Part shown: positions 13,358-25,840 of the stretch, piece after piece
Layout of the letters: each line of letters starts with the position of its first letter
Position numbering within the stretch: the first letter of the stretch is position 1
Source of the DNA: Pardosa pseudoannulata
Lineage: Eukaryota; Arthropoda; Arachnida; Araneae; Lycosidae
Direction of reading: 5' to 3'
NCBI GenBank assembly: GCA_032207245.1
Contig: CM063500.1
Coordinates: 61,639,051-61,703,050 of the forward strand
Length of the DNA: 64,000 bases
Notes under the pieces: model-generated
What the model was told of the DNA's origin: nothing
What the model saw: only the letters and a program-made list of their open reading frames with translations
Databases searched by the model: none
Position numbers and translations under genes: made by a program

Positions 13358-13715
13358 GGGAGTTACCATATAGCGGTCGAGATATGTCACAGGCAAATTC
13401 TCAGTCATAGAGTGCTACCATATTGAAGTCGAGATATTTTACAAGTAACATATGCGTTATAATGATGTCAGAAGTCTTCGTTATGATGTGACAGAAAGGG
13501 GTATCTATGGTACCAAATTCCTACCTCTGAAGACTTTTGACGTCATTCTGGCGCTGAAGTCGCCTGTGAAATATCTTGATAGCAACATGGTAGCACCCAT
13601 TAAAATGTCAAAGAGGGAAATTTATGGTACGAAATTCCCCTCTTGGGCGACTTCTGGCATCTATATGACGCAGAAATCTCCTGTGATATATCTCGACCGA
13701 AATATGGTAGCAGCC
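13358..13715. mobile_element. Palindromic MITE, family A, host copy split by another copy
   Basis: The outer tips are GGGAGTTACCATATAGCGGT and the inverted form ending ATATGGTAGCAGCC. The sequence is interrupted at 13410-13598 by a complete member of the same family. The joined outer halves would be about 170 bp, the family size. The ORF across this region is an artefact of the nested MITEs. Confidence 0.8.
13410..13598. mobile_element. Palindromic MITE, family A, nested copy
   Basis: The tips are GAGTGCTACCATATTGAAGT and the inverted form ending ACATGGTAGCACCC, with internal CGAGATAT symmetry. It lies entirely within the older copy at 13358-13715. Confidence 0.85.
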
Positions 13716-14739
13716 ATAGTTGAAATACTAGGCCATTTGCAATCGCTTGAGCCCCGTGTTACTTATCGAAAGGATCCGCAGGGATATCTTCACCACAGGG
13801 CAAGAAGGACGTTGCCAAATAAGATACAACTTTGAGTTAGTTCTACAGGCTTTATAAGAAACTACAATAAAAACACGAGCCATCCGTAGTAACAGATTAA
13901 GATGACTAAACTATGTTGGAAAAACTCCTAAGATAATCCCACATAAATCTTAACTTTAAAAAACCTGATGGAACCCGAGCCAAGGTAGACTACTGACTAG
14001 ATGGTTAGATAACATTGAAAATGACATTAAAACTTTGAAAATTAAAGATTAGAAAGGAGTTGATGCAAATAGAAAACGCTGGAAAGAGCGTACGGTTGAA
14101 GCAGCCACGGCCTGCAAGGGGTTATTGTGCTTATGAATAATAAGAAGAAATAAGGAAAACTATAAAAATAATTCACTTTAACTGTTGTTCAGTGTTTAAA
14201 CACAGAAACAATCAGTAATCTCCTGCTGATGTAATGCCATTTCCAAGAAACTTTTATGAATTTTTTGTTCTGAGTAACAAAGGACCTCACCGATTTTCTG
14301 ATCTTCCATAATTTGTGTAGACAAAACTTACTAATTTTAAGCCCTTTCTTATAGAGACTAAATACTATTTTTCAAACCACGGAAAAGTTTGAAAACAAAA
14401 AAAAAATTCAGTGGACGTCTGAAAAAAATTAAGTTATATCCGATCTCTAACATTGTTTTATTTACTTGAGATTTGTTATTAAAGAATACATTTGCCTTAA
14501 GCAGTAAAGAAAAATCCAAATTTTCGTTCATTATGACCGAGAATTAGTTTATATGTCAGATACTTTATAACGGGATTCAACTGTATAATATTTGCAGGGA
14601 TGTTGCACCCTTTCAAGCCTTTTGTAGCAGTTAAACTTAAAATTTGTAGCAAGATAAACCATTTTTGTATCAGCCAAAATGTTGAATTGTAGCAGGATAT
14701 AATGATTTTGTAGCAGTTAAACTAACGATTAAAAAAACT
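13716..14739. other. Unassigned non-coding DNA
   Basis: No gene was recognised. The motif TTTTGTAGCAG(T/G) recurs a few times around 14618-14720, suggesting a decayed element, but no boundaries could be set. Confidence 0.3.
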
Positions 14740-15720
14740 ACAGTCTCCGAGGAGTCCGGCTAATAAATTAGAATGATTAATTGGTAGCATTCGGATACTC
14801 AAATCTCCTATATAATAATAGCCCAAGTTCTTTGACCATTTGTCCTTGAATTTATGGAACGGTTGTACCTGCAATGGATAGAGGCATCCATATTGTATTT
14901 TTGATGAGTTAGGGTTAGCAAAATTCAAAGAGAGTTCGAAAACGTTCGAAATCCACCCCTTCCCCCATTTTGAGTGTTTGATGCCATTATTTCAAGCTCT
15001 GTTGTCCCCGGTTAAGAGCACAACATTAAATTTGTCAATTTATCACATAATAAATAGGTAAAAGTAACATTTTTTAACATTTTGACGTCATTCCTTTAAC
15101 TATCTCATTTAATCATTTCTTATTTTAAATTACTTAAATATCGTCTGCATTATTTTCATACGTTTTATCCATGAACTTAGATATTACGTAAATAATCTTC
15201 TTTTATATTTGCATTAAATAATAGATTAGGTACATATGTGCTAATTTTAAATTGAATCATCGATTAGTTTTTGTTGCAATGAAAATTTTATCACCGGTAT
15301 TAACAACAAATTCCTTTTATAAAAGTCTAGGAGTCCATTTCAGGGATTCATATCTTGCGTTTAAGCTATATATCTTTAAAAAGTAAGAAGGTTGTTCGTT
15401 TGTGTGCAGGTTTTTTATACATAACCACACGGTTTGCAATCGATTTGCTAAATTTTGGACATCATTCATATATACCGCCAAATAACCACTGTCAATATTA
15501 TAACCTCTGCTCTCCATCCTATCACGTATTATGAAAAGACAAATTAAAGTTAGCAACTAACTTGCGGTTAGTAAAGATAAACAAATTATTGAGCCTGTAC
15601 CAGATAATTCTCAGCCAAAAAACAGACCATTTTTTCCCCCTGCCTTATAGGTTACTTTACAATTCTTGAAAATTAAAAATTTTACTGATCCCGTCATATG
15701 ACGGACTATATACTAGTTTT
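14740..15720 (+). repeat. Dispersed 1-kb repeat, copy 1
   Basis: It aligns collinearly with 41420-42370. Shared blocks include GCAATGGATAGAGGCATCCA, AACATTTTTTAACATTTTGA (variant in copy 2), TAGATTAGGTACATATGTGC, GCAATGAAAATTTTATCACC and the ending GTCATATGACG. The two copies differ in the middle (15310-15590 here). No TIR, polyA tail or coding frame was found, so the class is unknown. Confidence 0.75.
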
Positions 15721-15755
15721 CAACAATTCCTGATATAGTTTGTTGGTTTTGTATA

Positions 15756-15934
<179 letters not shown>

Positions 15935-16264
15935 TTTGTATAGTATATTCATATGGAGGTTATGGGGTGTTCCCAGCAAATTGCTAAAATCGTGGTATAA
16001 CCTGTAAACTAAAGCAGCTTATTATACGTTGCAGACGTTTGGACAGGCACGTCAATGACGACTGTTGAAAAAGAGTGTCTGCTACGCATTCAACGTTCCT
16101 ATTTACTTAGAATTGCAAGCGCATACAGGACAACTACCAACTCAGCACTCTTAGGATTATCAAGTGTACCCCTACTTCTCATAACGGTTACCAAACTAGT
16201 GAAATATTAACAGCAATATATTGCTAAAAAATCTACTGCCGTTTGCTAACTGTTAAACACTTAA
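15935..16264. other. Unassigned non-coding DNA
   Basis: About 16020-16200 is less AT-rich. Stretches such as the frame around 16025-16130 (ADVWTGTSMTT-like) faintly recall the end of a LINE reverse transcriptase or RNase H linker, but too little is readable for a call. Confidence 0.3.
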
Positions 16265-16531
16265 GCCCTTACTCTGGGAGTTGCGGTTCGTACCGAACGT
16301 TCGTTGTGACGTCACCTTGACGTCAGATTGCGGAAATTTTGAGAGCAAACGATACTTCGGTACTCTGGGGGTTACATGCGGAAATTTACAGCAACCTAAA
16401 CTATCGGTAACTTTCCGCATGTAACACCCAGAGTACCGAAATATCGTTTGCTGTCAAAATTTCCGCAATCTGACGTCAAGGTGACGTCACAACGAACGTT
16501 CGGTACGAACCGCAACCCCCAGAGTAAGGCC
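16265..16531. mobile_element. Near-perfect 267-bp palindromic MITE
   Basis: The left arm starts GCCCTTACTCTGGGAGTTGC and the right arm is its reverse complement. Pairing continues for about 125 bp per arm with few mismatches around a short centre near 16395. Each arm contains GTGACGTCAC, which includes the palindromic CRE core TGACGTCA, and a second GACGTCA. It is non-coding. High arm identity indicates recent insertion or arm homogenisation. The transposon superfamily is not determined. Confidence 0.9.
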
Positions 16532-16701
16532 CCAAGAGCTAATATATCATTGCTGCATGGGGAAATGTATAATTCGCCCAGTTAGACATTTCTATTAATT
16601 GAAGATCATACCGTAGCAATACCAGAATTTCCCCTCACATATATGTCTGTGTCTTATCATAATACATTTATTTTATGTTTAAGCTCTATATAATGAGGCT
16701 G

Positions 16702-17644
16702 GTAACACATAAAGCGGATTTTTCCGAGCGGAAAATATGCTGTCGTCGCTCTTACAATAGTAGTCCATCGAAATTAACTAGACCTTCCATTAACCATCGA
16801 TTAATTTGCCGTCATCGGTAACTCTGCAGCCGTCTGGTGCTACTGGAACTCAGCTGAAATTTATCCGTCGTCTCGGACTAGAGGTCTATGCGACCCAGTG
16901 AACGTTTGCACACACAGCGGTTTTTTTCTGCCATTTGCATTGGACTTTCGTTGTGAATATGAATAGTTCCGTGTACACGACCGTTATTGATAATGAAATT
17001 CATTAATAGAAGACAGACCCGTTTTACGGGATAAAACTCTGGAAATTTTTAAGGATAAAAACGCTACTCATAAAGCTTGACATGAAGTTTACACTGGATT
17101 TCGATCAATTGGAAGAAAAAGATAGATGCATCTGGTAACCATATTTTCTCACATACCTATACACCCAGTGGCAGAATACTTTTTAACAGTCTGCAACGGA
17201 AGTTGGGTCTCATAAGAATCTGCAGAATAGTGCGCAACTATAAAAATTTTCGTATTTCTGCTTTTTAATTAAACATACGGCTTTTAATAACTGTTTCCTA
17301 TACAATTAAAGATTGTAAATATTTTTAGAATTTAAACATAAGCAGTATAAACACGAATTATAAATTTTTAGCGAAAGAAAAATCGATATGAATAAATTTC
17401 GATTTGTTGAGTATTTGACGTATCAATATTTTTCTCACATTCGCAGTCATAATGCTGGAATTCTGACGGCCAGGACTTATGTAAGGGTTGATCGCCCCTA
17501 TAGAGCGGGTACTGTTCTGTAGCAGCACAAGATTTACACTGCGTAAAACTAAGACGACGGAAATTTTCCCGCACTGTATGTAAACGTTGATTTCGATGGT
17601 CGGTGACGGTAAATTTTCCGCTCGGTAAAAATTCCTTTGTTTAC
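16702..17644. mobile_element. TIR element of about 0.94 kb, superfamily unknown
   Basis: The left end reads GTAACACATAAAGCGG, then TTTTTCCGAGCGGAAAAT. The right end, inverted, reads GTAAACAAAGG, then TTTTTACCGAGCGGAAAAT. A second inverted match (CATCGAAAT) lies inside. No transposase frame is recognisable. Exact ends and target duplication are uncertain. Confidence 0.55.
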
Positions 17645-19415
17645 TACTTAACAGTTAATGATACTGAATGATGGTTAGGAGAGTCTAGACTCCTACGATC
17701 ATTTACTACATCAGTGTAATTTTAATTCGCAAACTAGACGAATTTATTACTATGTGTGTTAAATTCATCAAAATTAAAGTTTACGTCCACAAACTGTAAC
17801 TTATACAGTTTAAAATATATACTAGTATGTGTAGCAAGTATAGGTTTTTTACTTTATCTATACTTATTTGTAGTTTTTTACTTTCCTTTAGTTACGTACC
17901 AAAGAGAGCCACATTTCTACCCATAAAACAGCTTTACAGTAATTGTGACTTAACAAAACTTTAAAATAGTATTAGAAATTTAATCTTTTTAAACGTATAA
18001 TTTTTTTCGACAGTTATCCCGAAAGTACTTACCGATGTATATCTCCACAACATCTAGAACTTTAACCTTCGATTTTCCACAGGATTATGGTAATGTTTAA
18101 ATATTAATTCAATTATTAATTGTCTGCACATAATTTTATCACGGTATGTTGTGAATTAGTTGTTTATATTCATACACCGAGGTAATAAGTTCCTAGCCAA
18201 AAATTACTGAATTTGTGTGTGTATACATATATAATGATTACAACGAGTATGACCCTTATTTTGTTATGTTAACCAAAAACATAGTTAGCCGGTATGTTAT
18301 ATTAAGAGAGAAAGTTAGATTAGACCTGTTGTAATATATATTACGACTAATATTAGAATTTTCGTATATCCAAAAGCCTTTTTTTTTCTTACTCTGATAC
18401 ATTACATACCTTATCCAGGCTTTTTCCATTTTACTAGTGGCCTGTTGGAAATTTTAATTTATTGGTTTCTCAATTGCGTGGAAGATCATACACGTTCGAA
18501 GACTAATTCAAATATACACCTGTGAAAAATTGATTTGGGAGTTATGAAATTGTAAATTAATTGCGAGAGTTGGAAATTAATTTACAAACTGTTGTGTGTA
18601 AATAAAGACAGACACAAAAGAATATATATTTTTGCTACAAAAAAAAACAAAAAAAAATAAAAAACAGGATGATTACACAGAAAATTGGATTCATGCCTAA
18701 TTTCTTCTGTATCATTTTTAAATCTTCGGCCCATGTCGAAATTAAGAATCCTTCACACCTCTAAAATTCAAGAAAGTTGTTTAAAGATGTTTTCTGACAG
18801 CTATTTAACAGAATTTTCCTTCTATTGAATAAAAGATAGCTCTGAAGTTTGATCTAAGAAATCGGTTTCAGCTCGTTGAACATTGATTTTACATTTCATA
18901 TTTTATATAAAGCTGTCTTGATAATTTTATACGATAACACCATTAAGTTGCTTTCTATTTTGAATCAAAAATGATGTGGCACAGTTATATTCTGGGATTC
19001 TCAGCGTTCAGACAAGTAGTTTTCCATATGTTCTCAGCAAAGTTGCATGTAATTCTAATTATATGGTAATGTTTGTCCCTGGTTAATGAAATGTCCATAG
19101 TAGAGAGAGTGTCATCTTTCCACGGAACATTCAGCTGCGTTACAGGCGTGTTTTGTCATTTGTCAAAAAAAATAGAAAAACAGACGCAGAGAACTGTTTC
19201 GACGCTACGTCCGAGCTGTATTATCAATGACAGGAGATCGATGGCTGAAATAGGACTAAGAGAAGATACAAAGTAATTTTTTTTTCTCGATATTTTCTAG
19301 GGAAAGGGATAAACAACCGCTTTACCTCCAAATTTTGCAAAAACAACAAAACCAATCAAGTGTACAGATGTGTAGTATTTAACTGTAGTTGGAAAAACCA
19401 GTTACTTTTGTACTA
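17645..19415. other. Unassigned AT-rich DNA
   Basis: No gene or element that I can support. The short frame at 19073-19276 has no recognisable similarity. Confidence 0.35.
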
Positions 19416-20025
19416 CAGTAGAACCTCTTTTTAACGACCCCACGATACAACGACCCTTTCGTTAGAACGACCATCTTAATAAGTCCCAATTATTTTACCA
19501 TAGGAATAATGTTAATTTTGAATCATTAAAACGACCCCAAGCGTATTATTTTTAGTAATAACGACCACCAATTTTAGTCCACAGAACTCATAAGCAAGTG
19601 GGCTATTTCAAAATTATTGTACTCTGGTGCTACTTCAATTCGATTCGGACGACGGAGAAGAAATCGTCCAAGCTTTTGAAAAAGTGAATGAAAAAGAAGC
19701 CTTCAATGCAATCAATGCCTTGCGTCAATATTTTGAAGGACAATTTAATTCTGAAGATTTCCTTCAAAATCTAACGGATATGGAATCGGTGATAAAGAAA
19801 AACTCCCAAATGAACTTAAACCAGGCGTCAATCAAAGACTTTTTTTTTTCCAAAATTCAGTAATGGAAATACAAATAAATAGAAGTGTTCTCTAGGTATG
19901 AACTGTTGCATCATTTCTTTGCTGATTTTTTTTTTACAATTTTTTCAATTCGTTACAGTTACCTTTTGTTACAACGACCATGTGATGTTGGTCCCACAGA
20001 GGGTCGTTATACCGAGGTTCTACTG
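19416..20025 (+). mobile_element. Internally deleted Tigger/pogo-type element
   Basis: The left tip is CAGTAGAACCTCTTTTTAAC and the right tip the inverse of CAGTAGAACCTCGGTATAAC. TA dinucleotides flank both sides. CAGT(A/G)GAACCTC tips with AACGACC subterminal repeats (several copies at both ends) are characteristic of Tigger-like pogo elements. The 610-bp length against the usual 2-3 kb shows a large internal deletion that keeps only the 3' end of the transposase. Confidence 0.85.
19627..19863 (+). pseudogene. Pogo/Tigger transposase C-terminal fragment
   Basis: The frame encodes an acidic, helical segment (EEIVQAFEKVNEKEAFNAI) followed by a FLQNLTDMESVI stretch and the terminal IKDFFF. This resembles the C-terminal tail of Tigger-type transposases, which usually close with a K(I/L)xDFF-like motif. 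The DDE catalytic and CENP-B DNA-binding domains are absent, so it cannot be active. The call depends on its position between Tigger-type TIRs as well as on the weak motif. Confidence 0.6.
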
Positions 20026-20207
20026 TATTATATATCCCTGCTGTTCCGTTCATGTCAATGTGACCCAAAATAAAACTTTTATGTCCATAACCAAATACAG
20101 TACAGGTTTATTTTCGTGAGACTGCTTGATATCATTGATAAATAATATTAATATGTATTCCTAGAGGGATTTATGTTTACTTGCATTTTGAGGGATAATT
20201 TCTCAAT

Positions 20208-20500
20208 TTATACATAATGTATCGATCGGGACAATATTACCCAATGTAAAAAAAATCATTTATATTTTCTCACACAGGTTTATTTTTTTTAAATAATTCA
20301 AGAGAAAAGAAAAGAATAACAGTAGTTTCTCTAATTCATCTATTTTCGAAACATCTTATACATAAATGTATCGATTGGGACAATATGACCCAATGTAAAA
20401 AAATCATTTATATTTTCTCATGTTCATTTTTGTTAGGAATAATTCAAAAGAAAAGAATAACAGTAGTTTCTCTAATTTATGCATTTCTGTACATGTTTCA
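20208..20500. repeat. Two-copy direct repeat, about 147-bp period
   Basis: TATACATAA(A)TGTATCGAT, GACAATAT(T/G)ACCCAATGTA and AACAGTAGTTTCTCTAATT each occur twice in the same order. It ends about 165 bp before a piggyBac-like relic and may be that element's 5' region. Confidence 0.75.
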
Positions 20501-20667
20501 TTGACGAGTTCAGTCATATGACAAAAGAGCTCATACAAGGTCAAAAAGTTGATTCTGCACAATCGGGGAGGTAGGCACACCTTTTGCTCTTATTGCAACG
20601 TTTCTTTTTGTATGCTCTATTTTACTTTCTGATATACTGTAAAAGAGTTGAGCCTGTAAGAGATAAA

Positions 20668-21240
20668 ATGACAAATCGCATACATTTCAGTCACGCTGAT
20701 ATAGCTAAACTAATAAAAGCTTCTGCAGGCGATGAAGATTGTTAGTTTAAAAATTATACTCATGGTGAAATGTATGAAACTGATACTCGATGTGATAGTC
20801 GAAGTCATTAAATTGAGACAGAGCTTTGACAAAGATTTCGAAACCGATATTCAAATAATGAACTATAAAGAAAGTATTCCGTCCAAGAATCGGGAAATTT
20901 ATCTGAGACCATTTTCTTCTCATTCAACAGCTGCTAATATTATAAAAACTACACCAAGGGTCACAAAGTATGCAGCAATAAAGATAACGGACGTAAAATG
21001 TGCATTTGGGGGTATTATTCAGTTCAATTGAAAAAAAAATTTAAAAATGAGTTACTGAAAAAGAAAACTTTTATGGAAAAATATCGAAAGCGAAATATTT
21101 GAATATATTGGATTTTTACGTTTATCTAAATCTAACTCTGGGTTACTAATAGCACAATTAATTACTAGAAAAATTCCTAAAGTCAAGGTTGTAAAAGGAG
21201 AAAGACACAAAATTTAAAAGGAGTGGAAATGTCTTACTAA
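20668..21240 (+). pseudogene. Degenerate piggyBac-like transposase fragment
   Basis: A start at 20668 opens a frame (MTNRIHFSHADIAKLI) that stops after 25 codons. In a shifted frame, residues such as REIYLRPFSSHSTAANII, then PRVTKYAAIKITDVKCAF, follow the order of the N-terminal half of piggyBac transposases (W/aromatic, NII, PG, ITD...F). A further shift gives EIFEYIGFLRLSKSNSG, matching the segment where piggyBac proteins have an (E/D)(I/L)xxFIGxxxLxG block. The catalytic core is missing. Several frameshifts and stops make this a clear relic. Confidence 0.65.
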
Positions 21241-23821
21241 TGATTACATTACATGATTAATAGCGTTTAATTGCATGTATGAGACCCTAAACAAATTATA
21301 CAAATAAGAGACAAAATGACCGATATTAATTTTTTTGGTAAAAATTAATCTGATAACTAAAAAAAAGGGGGGGTAAAACACCAACCGTTTAGAATTTGTA
21401 TCTTACGACTGGTGAACAGACAGATTTCTAAAAAATTGAATAAATTAATACTGAAAGAGAAACGATACTCCACGGCAACAGTTCTCAAATGATTAAGTTC
21501 AGTGCTAAGTCAACTGAAAGAAGAAAAATTATTCAAAGTTGAACGAACAAAGTGAATTAAAATAAACATATAATTAACCAGTATAAAGAGACTGAAGCCT
21601 GTTTCAAGAGCCGTCTATTAAGATATTCTGTTTAAAATTTCTGAATTTCAACAGCGAACAATTATCTCTCCCCCTCAGTTTCTAATTTTAAAAAAGATCT
21701 TAGTTTCTTGTCCTTCAGGCTCCTTTCAAATATTCTACTACCAACAAGAAAATCTTATTTTCTTTTCAATATTCTCAGTCCTAGTTTTTCCGTTTCTCGT
21801 AAATAGAAACTATTATGATCATTTCTAGTTTCTCGTTAAGCAAAACTCTGAGCTGAATCCTATGAAGAACTACCATGGTTAAAGATCAGATTTTAAATCT
21901 GATCTAAGTAAATAAAAGGTAGGACACATTAGATATCTCGTAAACAAGAATTTAAAAAAAAAACCACAGAAAATTCTCGATTAGGAGGATGAGATGAAAT
22001 GTTCTAAGGAAGAGACTCTTCGAATAGTTTTGGAAAAGACAAAAGCAGTCAGAAAAATCTCAAAAATATGGGAAAAAATTAAAAAAGCAATACAACTGAA
22101 ATATTCATTTTCAAAAGCAAACTGATTGAAGAATCGATATAATTCTTGATAGAAGAAATGATTCACATAAGTCACTGTAATTCAACAAGGTAAAAACAGT
22201 CCTCCATATAGGTATTATAGAGATGAAATTAGTTTCAAACAGTTTCAAAATAATGCATATAAATACCACTCGTTAGAGGACTCAGAGGATTACCTATAAC
22301 AATTTTTTTAGTATTCGATGGAAACGATCATTATAAACATGAGATATCTAGTTCAGACAAACTTTCAATTTCAAAGTGCGAAGTAATCGCGTGGGCTCTT
22401 GGCAAACCAATCTAATCCACTCTTAAAGGGCACATTGCTAAATAAAGACTTTAAGTCAAAAGAAGTTACAGTATACCTACCTGAGCTGTTCGAACTTAGG
22501 AAATGTTTAAACAAAATCAAATAAACTAAAGTAGTAAAAGAATTGTTACACATGTGATGAGAGAATGTAGAATTCAGATGCTTCACGAGATTTTAAGAAG
22601 CAGTATTGCAATTGTAAACAATGGATCTAAGATTAATGTCCTAGCAAAAGCATAAAACCAGGCACAGTAACCGACAAAAGCAGTCAAATGTCAATCATTG
22701 TGCGAGACAGTAAATGAAAGTGGGATGGCAGATTTTTTTTAAACTTAAGTTCATTAAAGCTGCAGTCAGTACGAATTCAACCTCAATAAGTAAACTTATC
22801 AATAATTATTTTGGGATTTTTCAGGACAAAAGGATATGTCAATCTGAGCCTTACTGACTTTACTAGTAATGGTCAGAATGTAAATTATTGACGCGCATTT
22901 TAGAAGAACTATTGAGATTACGTTGCGAAATTAACAATCAGTTTAAAATGAGATTCTAATCGAATGTTTAATTAGCAAGTAAAAAGCTCAAATTTGAAAG
23001 ACCGTTCAATCATAAAAATTAACTTAGATTGAAAAAAGTCTACAAACAAGATAAAACATAGAACGCAAAATAAAGTGAACAATAAGATTCCTATTGAAGA
23101 CAGGTAAAGTACTATAATTAGGATTATCGAATGATTACGAAGATCAGAAAACATGTTTAGAAAGAAATTGCTCTTCGAAGAAACAAGGAGGACACTGAAC
23201 AAAAATCCTTTTCAATCAAATCAAAATTATGTACGAGCTCAAGAAAAAATTCTTCCACGAATGTTCCAAAGAACTAGAAATAATTTATTAATTTTTGTTT
23301 GTCGTTTTCTTTAACCTTCTATCTTAATTTTGCTTTGCACTTTTCCACCTTTGGAGGCAGTTATGTGTCCGACCTCAATATGTGTGTTTATTTGAATGGG
23401 AAATTGCTAAAATGCGTGATATGAGGCCGATTTTCTGTTTCGTATCTTAGTCTTAATTTTCAGCCATCGAGTTCTCCGCAAGGATATTGCAACTCCCTTG
23501 TAGCCATAAAGAAAAAATATTTTCAATTTGCTCTTCCAAGAAGTAACACCTGTAAAAGAGAAAAAAAGTAAATTAAGTTACAAAAACTTCCTTGATCAAA
23601 CAGCTTATAAGAATAAACAAAAGTTAGTTTTATACTACGGAATAAAGCACTGGTTATTACACTGAGCTATACCCCTAGGTGCATTAATTTACATAATACA
23701 CAGTTAATCATCCAAGTGTACACTTATTGTAAATACTTTATATTGTGTTCTTTTAAAATAAGTATGCAAAGTTTCCACAAGCGGCAAAGGATTTGCGTGC
23801 GCAGACTCGAATGTGCTAGTG
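21241..23821. other. Unassigned AT-rich DNA
   Basis: No exon, element end or repeat copy recognised over 2.6 kb. Minus-strand ORFs near 22.0, 22.4 and 23.0 kb are short, Phe/Ser-rich and lack similarity. Confidence 0.35.
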
Positions 23822-24113
23822 GCTGGCCGCTTTATAAATCACAGCCAGGCCAGAAAAGAGCGAGTGCAAAGCGAGGCGTACTCATTCGGCTACACAGCAG
23901 AGTTAAAGTGGAGGCCACTTCACTTGGCGACGGAATCCATCGTGCTTTGAACAAAGGAACTCTACTCAGTAATGTTAGTCTCTTGCAAGCTGTAAGTCTC
24001 CTACTTCGTGTTCTCACTGAATGTTTTCTCAGTCATGTGATTTATAAAGCTGGCCGCTTTATAAATCACAGCCAGGTGAGAAAAGAGTGAGTGCAAGGCG
24101 AGGCGTACTGTGA
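23822..24113. repeat. Direct repeat pair, about 60 bp, 229 bp apart
   Basis: TGGCCGCTTTATAAATCACA followed by GCCAGG(C/T) and AGAAAAGAG(C/T)GAGTGCAA(A/G)GCGAGGCGTACT occurs at 23822 and again at 24051. The intervening sequence is less AT-rich than its surroundings and is open in one frame for 124 codons (23716-24090). The protein has no recognisable domain. Confidence 0.75.
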
Positions 24114-25840
24114 TTTAGCAACCTGTCACTGGCACATGCGAGTCAAATTTAATATAAAAACTTTGCGTATCAGTTTGACAGTATGTTGTTCAATCCCCAG
24201 GTCCTTTCCTTTTACATTTTTAAAACAGCTCACGGAACAGTGCAACAAAATACAAATTCAACAATTAATGTCAGGATTCATATAAAGTATAACTAAGGGG
24301 AGTATTTAAAATTGGTCAAAAAAAATTTGTCATGTTTAGGGTTCAAAAACGCCAAATTTGGGCTTGTCCTTTCTTTGAATTGCAAGAGGTTGTTTGGTTT
24401 GAAGCTGTACGACGTACTGTGAGAATCTAAAGACACCGGGTGCTACTGCTTAATTATTAGGACCTAGACACTGAAGTTTTCATTGTCCTCTGATAACCAG
24501 CGTGTTTGCTGAAGTTTTGCGTGTTTCATACCAAAGTTTTGTTCACCCATCACTCGAGGAAAATAAGTTACACCCAGATTCTTGATAGGGAACTACCCAC
24601 TGACATATTCTTCACACTCTTGTGTTGGTTGGTCACACCCCTTTGTCCATGAGTGCTACGAGGCATTCAAATTAGAAATGAAATAAGCATACGCTTATCT
24701 AGAATACTGGAATAAAATTACCGTTTTATAGAAAGAACGAACAGCATGCGTTTTACGACGTTAGACAGCAAACATTTTCTTGCCGTGTTGCAAGGAATGA
24801 ACAGGAAAACAGCGAGGTGATTTATTCCCAGTTGTTCCTAGTGCAGTCCTCTGTACACTGTTATCAGAATAACTCGCAGAGATCAGAAATAACGCTTCCA
24901 AAGGGGGGTATCGTTTTTCTCTGGTGGCTTTGACTATTCCGAAGTTTTGGCTATCGAGGGTTAATGGGGGATCCAAAAAGTTAAAAACTATTCAAAACGA
25001 CTACAATCATCCATACCACTAGTGGAATTATAACCGACAAATTACGATATTGAAGATCCTATCATTCGTTAATTTAATAAAACGAAAGATTGCCTTATTT
25101 TTTTTTTAGTTTAAAAGTTCGTATTGGCACCAGAAAATAATAATATTGATTGGGCTCATTTTGTCAAAAAATGGCCAATTCCAGACGTTAGAATTTTTTT
25201 GGTAAAAAAAAAAATAAAGTTTCTCAAATTTCACTAAAAATAAATTTCCAGTACTGTTTTTCTTGGCAATATCATAAATTAATAATTTTGTCTCATTTCC
25301 AATTTAACGCCTATCTATTAATTCATCATTCGGCGAAAGGAAAGAATAAAGTCACAAAGCATTCTAAATAATAGGATAGGTTTTACGTAGTTCATAAAGA
25401 TATTACTGGACTATTCTGCCCCTCACATAACAGGCTACATTGCCTTATATATACTTATTTATACAAATATTCAGAGAAAGTCGTCCTACGTCATCCAAAT
25501 CAATTTCTCAATAGATTTAATTTTTACATATTATATTCAAAAGAGGAAGTACAGAATTAAGTATTTTAACACATGTAAATACAATGTTTCCGCACTTTAT
25601 TGATTAACATTTCCATTATTATCGATACATAGTGCATATTCCATTCATAATAGCAGATATACAACTGGATGCTGTAACAGCTATGAAATAGAGTAGTCTA
25701 TTCTTTTTAAAATGATTATCATAAATTACATACACATAAACTCTACGAAAAAAAAATAAATATACTCCTTGAAAATAAAAAAAAACTTCAGTTTCGGTTT
25801 ACAAAAAGCTGAAAACACAGAATTGGCGCCAAAGTTTGGC
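24114..25840. other. Unassigned non-coding DNA
   Basis: No feature supported. The 24420-25000 part is compositionally more balanced but has no coherent frame. Confidence 0.35.

Noticed and set aside
13452..13835. 127-residue ORF
   Set aside because: It spans nested MITE copies and their junctions. Its repeated residues mirror the MITE symmetry.
23716..24090. 124-residue ORF as a gene
   Set aside because: It contains both copies of a 60-bp direct repeat, has no domain and shows no codon bias distinguishable from its surroundings.
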